A stretch of 64,000 bases of DNA from Flavobacterium poyangense (lineage in GTDB: Bacteria; Bacteroidota; Bacteroidia; Flavobacteriales; Flavobacteriaceae): positions 1 through 64,000 of the forward strand of contig NZ_JAALLN010000015.1 of NCBI RefSeq assembly GCF_011751075.1, in the 5' to 3' direction. The position numbers and the translations under genes were made by a program. Shown here piece by piece: positions 38,601 through 47,200 of this stretch. The notes below the pieces were generated by a model. The model made no database searches, was not told the DNA's origin, and worked only from the letters and a program-made list of their open reading frames with translations. Within the stretch, counting starts at the first letter, position 1. Each line of letters starts with the position of its first letter.

Positions 38601-41278
38601 ATGGCATTAGTATCTCCGGCTATTTGCTGTATAGTACCGTCTCCATCCAGAAAGAAAAAGGAGCGCAGAGAGGCGTGTTTTTTTATTAATTCGACCAATG
38701 TCTCCTTAAAAACAGTGGTGTCTACCGGTCCGTTTACACTATAGGTTAAATCAATATTGTAAAAAGATCCGTCAAACTGTGATTCGACCCACATTCGCTT
38801 TTGCGAATTGGAGGCTTCAAATCTGTCTATTGTCACCACATGCTCCTCTTTAGGGGTCACGGCAGTATTTTCTTTTTTAAGGATTTCCTTCTTTACCAGT
38901 GCGATAATGTCATTTATTTCATAACACTCAAACAAATCATCAAAAATGATTTTTATAGCAAAAAGTTCGTTTATTCTGTTGATGAATTGAATTCCTACTA
39001 TTGAATTCCCTCCCAATTCAAAAAAATCATCAGTACCTTTAATCTCAAAATTCTGTAAAACTTCTTTCAGAATATCCATAACCACTTCTTCCTCGTTCCT
39101 GTTTTCAGAGAGGGATTTTACTTCCGGATTGGCTGCTTTGTTTTCAGTACTTTGAAAGACCAAAGGGTTTTCTATCTCATTCCAGCAGGATATCTTCTCA
39201 AAAGGATAGGTTGGCGCAGCCACTTTACTGAACGATTCATTCTGATAAAATTTATTCCAGTCAAATGACAGCCCGTTGTTGTATAGGGTACTCCACAACG
39301 CACTCCAGTTTTTGTCTGACAGGAGTTGTACCACATCAGTAGCCGGAATTTGCTCTTCTTCTAATATAGCAAGGATATTTTGTACCAAAGTTCCCTTCCC
39401 TGCCAACAGTAATAAGATGTTGTTTTCGTTGCAGTTTTTAGCCAATACTTTTAGTCTTTCAAAATCCAGCTGTGCCTTCTCCTCAAAGTCTAAATCTACC
39501 GGAATACTGCTCTTTCCTTCAATAAGAGCCTTAGAAACTTTTGCTGCATTTCCGTTACAGATCAATTGATCTATCACAAAGCCTTTTTCTGAAAGATAGC
39601 GGAACAACGCCGTCTGAAATGCTAATGTCTGAGCAACGGCAGCTTTAATGGTGCCGGATTCCATTTCTTTTTCCTTAGCCCGGAAAATATCGTTAAATGC
39701 AACGCAACCTAAGGCGTTTTCAATATTCCCAAGATCATCTGAAAGATACAACAGCGCAATTTTACTGTATTTCGTTGTATTTAAATTATCACATTTCTCC
39801 CTTTGAACTGAAAGCGATTCTTTTAACTGCTCTATGTTGTCACCGCTTACTGCCAATCGGTATTTATAGTCTGCTCTACCGTTATTTAACGTATAGGCCA
39901 GATCCTCAATATTGGTCGTTTCAGAAACAAAATAGTGTATATTGTCAATATACTGCTTTAATGCCTTTTTACTTTTTGCCGCTATTTTAAACCAATTGTC
40001 TTTATTATTGTTTTTTAGATTCTGCTTTTCTTTGGGCACATACTCTTCGAGAATTACGTGCGCATTTGTTCCGCTTAATCCAAACGAACTCACACCTGCT
40101 CTTCTGCTGATCGCACTAATCCAGGGGTTCCCTTCTTTCTGAAGTACTACATGCTGCTCTTGCTCAATAAATCTGTTCGCATTTGTAAAATTGGCCAGCG
40201 GAAAAAATTCTTTTTCTTTGAGTACGGCAACTGCTTTTAACAGACCAAATAATCCTGCCATATTATCCAGGTGTCCGATATTGGGTTTTAAACTTCCCAA
40301 TCGCACCGCATAAGGTTCGGTCTGTGATGAAAAAGCATCTTTTATTCCCTTATATTCAATAGGGTCTCCCAGTTTTGTTCCGGTTCCGTGCGTTTCGATG
40401 TACCCGACTGATGCTACGGGAATACCCGCATTTTTACAGGCAGTCAGGATTACTTCTTTTTGCGCCACAGGACTGGGTGCTGTTACACTGCTGGATCGGT
40501 TCCCGTCGTTATTAATGGCCGAGCCTTTTAGTACCCCGACAATATTGTCCTGATCTCGTATGGCCTGCTCTAATGGTTTTAAGATAATAGCAGCGACCCC
40601 TTCACCTCCCGAGGTCCCGGAAGCAAGATCATCGAAGGCTCTGCAAATTCCATCAGCCGCCATGATCGGGTCATTCGCAAGACTATTGGCTTCACTGAAC
40701 ATAAACCTGATATGAGAACCGGCAACAATAGCCTTTTCTATTTCTCCCCGCTTTAAATACTGAAGCGCCTCATGTACCGCCACCAACGAAGAGGAACAGG
40801 CTGTATCGATATTCATTACCGGCCCTCTGATATTTAAAATATTGGCTACCCTTCCTCCTCCAATTGAAGGTATTCCTCCCACAAAATCCAATCCTTTATT
40901 TTCAGATTGGTAAAGTACATTATAAACCGTCGCAGGAAATGAAGTAAACAAACCGGTCGATCTGAAAGTCTGCTCTTCGAGATTATATCCACTGTTTTCT
41001 ACTGCTTCACAGATGACTTCCAGAATCATCCTGTGGTTAGGGTCAATTGTATTGGCCTCTGCTTTTGATAAATTAAAAAAATCGTGATCAAACAGATCTA
41101 CCCGGTCCAAAAATCCATAAGGATGATAGGATTCTTTTCTTAAAAGCTTTGAATTTACAATTCGCTCTTCTGTGGGTTGAATTGTCTTCACACCACAATT
41201 TCTCAAAAGCTCAATATATTGTTCTAATGTACTGATATTGGCACATTTTAAACTTAATCCGATTATTGCGATATCCAT
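35687..41278 (-). CDS. Hybrid PKS/NRPS: KS-pseudoAT-ACP-C-A(Orn-like)-PCP
   Basis: 1863 residues. The KS domain (1 to about 430) has active Cys161 (DTACSSSL) and both His motifs (ETHGTG, NIGHLD). Residues about 510-700 align with an acyltransferase in outline, but the GHSxG elbow reads CNGNAAK and the region is far shorter than a real AT, so it should be inactive. The ACP (ELGGNS) has its Ser near 757. The C domain has HHIIFDG. The A domain code reads D-V-G-E-I-G-S-I-D, identical to the remembered ornithine code. The PCP (ELGGHS) has its Ser near 1801. No ketoreductase is present. A loaded malonyl group must come from an AT in trans. The gene is 11 bp after 41290-50094, and the next enzyme in the line is most likely the five-module NRPS. 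Confidence 0.95.
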   Translation of the reverse strand: MDIAIIGLSLKCANISTLEQYIELLRNCGVKTIQPTEERIVNSKLLRKESYHPYGFLDRVDLFDHDFFNLSKAEANTIDPNHRMILEVICEAVENSGYNLEEQTFRSTGLFTSFPATVYNVLYQSENKGLDFVGGIPSIGGGRVANILNIRGPVMNIDTACSSSLVAVHEALQYLKRGEIEKAIVAGSHIRFMFSEANSLANDPIMAADGICRAFDDLASGTSGGEGVAAIILKPLEQAIRDQDNIVGVLKGSAINNDGNRSSSVTAPSPVAQKEVILTACKNAGIPVASVGYIETHGTGTKLGDPIEYKGIKDAFSSQTEPYAVRLGSLKPNIGHLDNMAGLFGLLKAVAVLKEKEFFPLANFTNANRFIEQEQHVVLQKEGNPWISAISRRAGVSSFGLSGTNAHVILEEYVPKEKQNLKNNNKDNWFKIAAKSKKALKQYIDNIHYFVSETTNIEDLAYTLNNGRADYKYRLAVSGDNIEQLKESLSVQREKCDNLNTTKYSKIALLYLSDDLGNIENALGCVAFNDIFRAKEKEMESGTIKAAVAQTLAFQTALFRYLSEKGFVIDQLICNGNAAKVSKALIEGKSSIPVDLDFEEKAQLDFERLKVLAKNCNENNILLLLAGKGTLVQNILAILEEEQIPATDVVQLLSDKNWSALWSTLYNNGLSFDWNKFYQNESFSKVAAPTYPFEKISCWNEIENPLVFQSTENKAANPEVKSLSENRNEEEVVMDILKEVLQNFEIKGTDDFFELGGNSIVGIQFINRINELFAIKIIFDDLFECYEINDIIALVKKEILKKENTAVTPKEEHVVTIDRFEASNSQKRMWVESQFDGSFYNIDLTYSVNGPVDTTVFKETLVELIKKHASLRSFFFLDGDGTIQQIAGDTNAINIDEFFVLESETEVSAVEIKKEEAKKFRFDLEKGPLFKATLLQSDQDKYKLIFVFHHIIFDGWSVGIFVKDFVTIYQQILNKNYTPEYNKSDYLEYLAWLKESLAPEKMESCQLYWQDKLKDINSNLQLGNPNPETDKGAKIKYVINEQLRNKLNDLAGKNRTTLFVVLMASVRAFLYRVSQENFVIGTPISGRVKKEFESTIGMFINTLPIYVEVDHDKSFTACLSEEKASINKALEYQIYPYDRILNDLKVVNKQAFFDVLVVLQNQDNRAGLLSRGDLPFDIVMDTNLAEQLSRFNMTFNFYEAPDFIELELEYKTAVFGSAFMDSLLDSYFYSLEQFIALPEEKISQHSMLNDKQHNQIVNEFNELKRDYPADKTMIDLFEVQVEKTPDNIAVVFEDNELTYRELNTLANQLGHYLREKYTIKPEDLIGIRLDRSEKMVVAVLGILKSGAAYVPIDPNYPQERIEYIEKDSDAKAVIDENSLALFLRDKNEYANTNPEKINQPHDLAYVIYTSGTTGNPKGVMVEHFSVVSIAENWRKHYELDRFEVNLLQLASISFDVFVGDVCRSLLTGGKMIVCSNDIKLNPEQLFEVMEAQKVSILEGTPALLLPLMEFIKSEEKDCSFLKLLIFGSDSFNNKDYNDLKDRYGNTMKIINSYGVTEATIDSTYYDDYKTELNGVTPIGKPFSNTEIKILDGYQNLVPQGVIGEIVIGGDGLARGYFKRDDLTAEKFVTDPFDAQKRIYKTGDLGRWLPDGTIEYLGRKDNQVKIRGHRIELGEIENTILQFSPILKQVVAEVRTNKGEKVLVAYLVAEAEVDKSALRAFLLDKLPDFMIPGFYRILDVLPLTPNGKVNRKALPEISEEDIVKKEYIAPRNETEEKLVAIWQEVLGIDTIGMADDFFELGGHSLNATKLISIIHRQFDIKLSIVDLFDYTTLENLALLLENTIAYSTCEKGDVSVEESENFTL

Positions 41279-41289
41279 ATGCCTGCTTA

Positions 41290-44200
41290 TTATATTTCAA
41301 AAAATTTCATTTCTTCTGTTTCTGCTTCTAAAGTGACCTGTTCCCCATTTCTGTACACATACTGGGCTATGTCTCTTATACAATTAAACTCAAACAAATC
41401 CGGAACGCTCAGTACGCCCGGCCACAACAAATCAATCCTGTGATGCAATTTGATAATCTGAAGAGAAGTACCTCCCAATTCGAAGAAATTATCGGTGATC
41501 CCGACTTTCTCAATGTTCAGGATATCCTGCCATATCGTAGCCAGTTTTTGTTCGACTTCATTGCCCGGTGCTTCGTACTCTCTTCTGATAAGGTCATTTT
41601 CGAGTATACCCGGCAAAGCCTTTCTATTGATCTTTCCGTTAGCCGTCAACGGCATTTCTTCTAATTGAACATAAAAGCCCGGAATCATATATTCCGGTAA
41701 TTTCTGTTGAAGAAAGCCCCTCAGTTCGGCTTTATCAAGTACCGAAGCCGATACGATGTAGGCCACCAAAACCTTTTCTGCATTTACTTCTTTGGCCTCT
41801 ACTATTACTTGTTTTAAAGTTTCGGAATAGTGCAAAATCGTGCTTTCTATATCGCCCAGTTCAATTCGATACCCTCGTATTTTGACCTGAAAATCATTTC
41901 GTCCCGAAAACTCAATTTCTCCTTTGGTATTCCATTTGCCGACATCGCCTGTTTCGTATAACAAACTGCCTTCATTAAAAGGATTGTGGATGAATTTCGT
42001 TTTGGTTAAAGATTCATTTTTATAGTATCCTTTGGCCAGTCCGTCACCGGCAATATAAATCGCTCCGGTAAAGCCAATAGGCTGTGGGTTAAAAAATTGA
42101 TCCAGAATGTAAAACTGCGTATTTTGTATAGGACTTCCGATATTGGAAGCGTCTTTGGGCTGCAGTACTTGTTTCATACTCGACCAAATAGTGGTTTCGG
42201 TTGGTCCGTACATGTTCCAGACTTCTAAACTATGGTGTATTAGTTTTTCGGCTAAGGCCTCACTTAACAAATCTCCTCCGCAAAGCACTTTTAATTTTTT
42301 ACTACCCTTCCAATCTGCATTGAACAACATTTGGTAAAAACTTGGCGTTGCCTGAATAATAGTAGGCTGTATTTCCTCTATTTTTTCGATAATCAAACGA
42401 GGGTCAGCTACTACTTGCTGATTGGCTACATACAGTACAGAACCGGACAATAAAGGCGTAAAAAATTCTAATATCGAAATATCAAAAGAATAAGTGGTTA
42501 CCGAAAACAAGGTGTCTGCTGTACTAAATTGCAATCCTTTTTGCATACTGGTTAAAAAATTAACCAACGATTGGTGACCAATTTCTACCCCTTTTGGATT
42601 TCCGGTTGAGCCCGAAGTATAAATAATATAGGCGGTGTCGGATGCGATAGCTTTTTCAGTTACCACTCCTTTGTACTGCTTAGCGGTTTCTAAAATAGTC
42701 TCCAACGCTACCGTCGTTACCTCATTACTGCTTTTTAAAGCATATTCTTTTTCGTAAATAAGTGTCTTACTTTGACTATTGTCTATGATATACTCCAAGC
42801 GGTCTTTTGGAAAATTCGGATCCAACGGTATATATGATCTTCCTGTTTTCCATATGCTTAACAAAAGAACTACCATATCGGCCGATCTTTCTAACAGTAC
42901 GGCGATAGGTGTTTTATCCTCTTTGCCATAGGCTGTAATCAGATGCTCTGCAATCTGATCGGACCAATGGTCAAGCTCTGCATACGAGTAAGATTTGCTA
43001 TCGTCTTTTAGTGCCTTTTGATTCGGCGTTCTTTTTACTTGTTCTCTAAATAAATCGATCGTTGTCTGGTTCGACGGATAAGCTGTCTGTGTATCGTTAA
43101 AATCAAATAGAAGTTGCTGTTTTTCAGACCCGGAAACAAAATCAACAGCGGTGAGCAATGTTTGCGGATTTTCTAAAAATTGAGACAGCAGGCTTTCAAA
43201 ATGCTCAAACATTCTTTCGATCAGATATGCGTCATAAATATCTGTATTGTACTCAATTGTAAGTCCTAATCCCGCTCCTTCAACAAAAGTAAAACTCATG
43301 TCAAACTGAGATGTTTTTCGGGCAAAATTGTAATCGCTGACTTCCAGATTGGCCAATCCTTCTTTATTGCTATTATTGAGTTGACCCTGACTTTGCAGTA
43401 CAATCAACACATCAAATAAAGCAGAGCGGCTGGTGTCTCTTCTTAGTTTTAGTTTTTCTACCAGCTCATCGAAAGGGTAACGCTGATGGTCATAGGCCTC
43501 CAATAAAGTTTCTTTCTGAACGGATAGTAAATCCAGAAAACTGCTTTTTTCTTTCCATCTCGTACGGATCGCAAGTGTATTGAGATACAATCCCATTTGA
43601 TTTTCTAAGTCCGGATGGTCTCTTCCTGCAATCGGAGTTCCCACTATAATATCCTCCAGACCCGTATAGCGATGCAACAAAGCATTTATACCGGCCATTA
43701 AAGTCATAAATAAGGTAACGTCCTGTTCTTTCGAAAATGCTTTTAGTTTTTCTAAAAACGAAGCAGAAAACTGTTGTATCCTATAATCACCGTTGTAGGT
43801 CTGAATTACAGGACGAGTTTTGAAACTTGGTAATTCGAGAACCGGTAATTCTCCTTCAAACTGTTTCAGCCAGTACTGTTCAGACTGTTGCTGTTTTTCC
43901 TGCTGCAAGGCATCATTGAGCCATACCGCATAATCTTTGTACTGTATGTTTAATTGTGGTAAACCTGCTGCTGTATCCAACATCAGGGCATTGTAAATTT
44001 TTACAACCTCTGAAATTAACAACTGTACAGACCAGCCGTCTCCAACAATATGATGCATGGATAAGAAAAATACATACCGTTCCTTATCTGCTTTAATTAA
44101 AGAGGCTCTTACCAATGGTGCCTGCTCTAAATTGAAACGGATACTATTGGTTTCTTTCAGATACGCAGCAATGGTATTCTCCTGATCATCTGAAACACTG

Positions 44201-47200
44201 AAGTCTTTTTCTGTAATCACAAAATCAGTTTCTTCAAACGGCACTATGTATTGCTGAATTTCTCCTTCCCGGGTTGTTTTAAAATACGTTCTTAATATCT
44301 CATGTCGTTCTATTAACACTTGGAACGATTGCTTAAATTTATCGGTATCTACCACTCCTTTCAGTTCAACAGCAGCGGGCATATTATAAGCCAGCGAGCC
44401 CCCCGGGAGCTGACTCAAAATCCACAATCTGCTTTGCGCAGCTGTCAAAGGATAGGACTGAGCTTCCGGTACTTTTGGTATGGCCTGATAGGCATTATTT
44501 TGCAGCCTTTCGCTTAAACCTCCTACCGTCGGGTTCTCAAAAAAGGCGGTAAACGATACGGTTTGTCCCAATTGTTTTTGGATCCTGTTAATGACCTGTG
44601 CCATCACCAGACTGTGTCCTCCTAATGCAAAAAAATCATCTACAATCCCAATTTTTTCAACATTCAGCATTTCCTGCCATACCACCACCAGACTTTCTTC
44701 TGTGGCATTTCGCGGTGCTATGTATTCTCTTTTTACAATATCGTGCTCGGATATATCGGGTAATCCTTTTCGGTTGATTTTTCCGTTAGGTGTTAACGGA
44801 AAAGCCTCCAAGGTGAGATAAAATCCCGGAATCATATACTCCGGTAATTTCTTTTGGAGAAAGGTTCGCAATTCGGTTTTATCAACTTCTTGTGTCCCTA
44901 CCAAATAAGCCACCAATGCCTTTTCAGAATTTACCTCTTTTACCCCGACAACTACTTCTTTTAAAGCTTCCGAATATTGCAATATAGCATTCTCTATATC
45001 ACCCAGTTCAATTCGGTAGCCTCGTATTTTGACCTGATTGTCATTTCTGCCCAGAAATTCAATTTCTCCTTTAGCGTTCCATTTCCCCACATCGCCTGTT
45101 TCGTACAACAAAGTACCCTCTTGAAACGGATTCGTGATGAATTTCGATTTTGTGAGCGCTTCATTTTTATAGTATCCTTTGGCTAATCCGTCACCGGCAA
45201 TGTAAATTGTGCCTGTAAAACCAATAGGCAGTGGATTTAAGAAGGCATCTAAAATATGAAACTGTGTATTGTGTATTGGACTTCCTATATTAGAAGCATC
45301 TCCAGGAACTTCTATTTTTTTCATACTCGACCAGATAGTCGTTTCGGTCGGTCCGTACATATTCCAAACTTCTAAACTATGCTGCACCAGTTTATCGGCT
45401 AAAGATTCGCTTAACAAATCTCCTCCGCACAAAACTTTTAAGTTTTTATTGCCCTTCCAATCCGCATTGAATAACATTTGGTAAAAACTTGGTGTTGCCT
45501 GAATGATGGTAGGTTGTATTTCTTCTATTTTTTCCACTACCAAATGAGCATCGGACAATACTTGCTGTTGTGCAACATACAGTACTGCACCTGACAATAA
45601 TGGCGTAAAAAATTCCAGTATCGAAATATCAAAAGAATAAGTGGTTACAGAAAACAAGATATCTGTTGCACTAAACTTTAATCCACTCTGCATACTGGTT
45701 AAAAAGTTAACCAATGACTGATGTCCGATTTCTACTCCTTTTGGGTTTCCTGTGGAGCCCGAAGTATAAATAATATAAGCCGTATCTTTTGGCGAAATTA
45801 TTTCAGACACCACTCCTTCATACTCCTTAATCACTTCTAAAAGATCTTCCAGAGCAAGCTTTGTTACCGCATCACTGCTGCTTAAGCGGTACTGTTTTTC
45901 GTAAATAAGCGTTTGACTTTGACTATTGTCGATAATGTATTCTAATCGGTCTTTCGGGAAATTAGGATCCAGCGGTATGTACGATCTTCCCGTTTTTAGA
46001 ATTCCCAATAAAACCGCTACCATATCGGCCGATCTTCCGAGTAAAACTGCTATAGGCGTTTTGTCCTCCTGACCGTAAACCGACAAAAGATGCTCCGCAA
46101 TCTGATTAGACAGCTTGTCTAGTGCCGTGTACGAATAGGTTTTGAAATCGTCTTTTAAGGCTGGATTATCGGGTGTTCTTTTAACTTGTTCTTCAAACAA
46201 AGTAACCACCGTTTTATCCTTCGGATAAGCAACCTGCGTATCATTAAATCCGTTTACCGTCGCTTCAATTTGTTTTAATTCGTTAGCTGACGTTAACGAA
46301 ATATCTTTAATTTTTAATGCACTGCTCTGAACACATTGCTGTATGATGTTGACCAAAAATTCATGATACTTGACAACCGTTTCTTTGGTGAATAAATCGG
46401 TATTGTATTCTAACTCGTAAGACAAGTCGTTTTCTGCATCGAAAAATCTAAAAAACAAGTCAAATTGAGCTCCGGACTGATTGTCTAACTCATAATGTTT
46501 GAATTTTAAATCGTCATTGGTCAAATTATCCAGACTGTCTAATAAGTCAATATTTAAGAAATTCTGAACCGTAAATACAATGTCAAACAAAGGTGAATGG
46601 CTAAGATTCTTTTGCAACTGCAACTTTTCCAGCAAAAGTTCAAAAGGATACTCCTGATGTTTGTAAGCTGATTTAAAATTGTTTGCAACATATTTAAGAA
46701 ATTCTTTGATCGATATTTCTTCACTAAATCGGGATCGAATTGCTATTGTATTCAAATAAAGCCCTACCTGATTTTCTAATTGTGTCAGACTTCTGCTGGT
46801 GATGGGTAATCCGAGCACTACATCGGATTCTCCTGACAATTTGGACAAAAACAGATTTAGCATTCCTCCAAAGAACATAGCCAAAGTGATCCCTTCCTCT
46901 TTCAAAACCTCTTTTATGGAAACAACCAATTCCTGCGGAATTTTAAAGTAATCTACATGTCCGTTATAAGTTTTCATTGCAGGTCTGTTTTTTTGCAATT
47001 GCAACTCCAACATCGGGTATGGCGCCTTGAATTGTTCCAGCCAAAAAGATTCGCTTTGCTGAAAGGCTGTCTTTCCTGACTCTTTCAGTTGCCACGCCGC
47101 ATATTCTTTATACTGAATTTTTAAAGGCTCCAGCGTTACTTCTTTATGTGAACATAAGGTATTGTAAATGCTGAAGAATTCTTTCTGAAATACGGTAACC

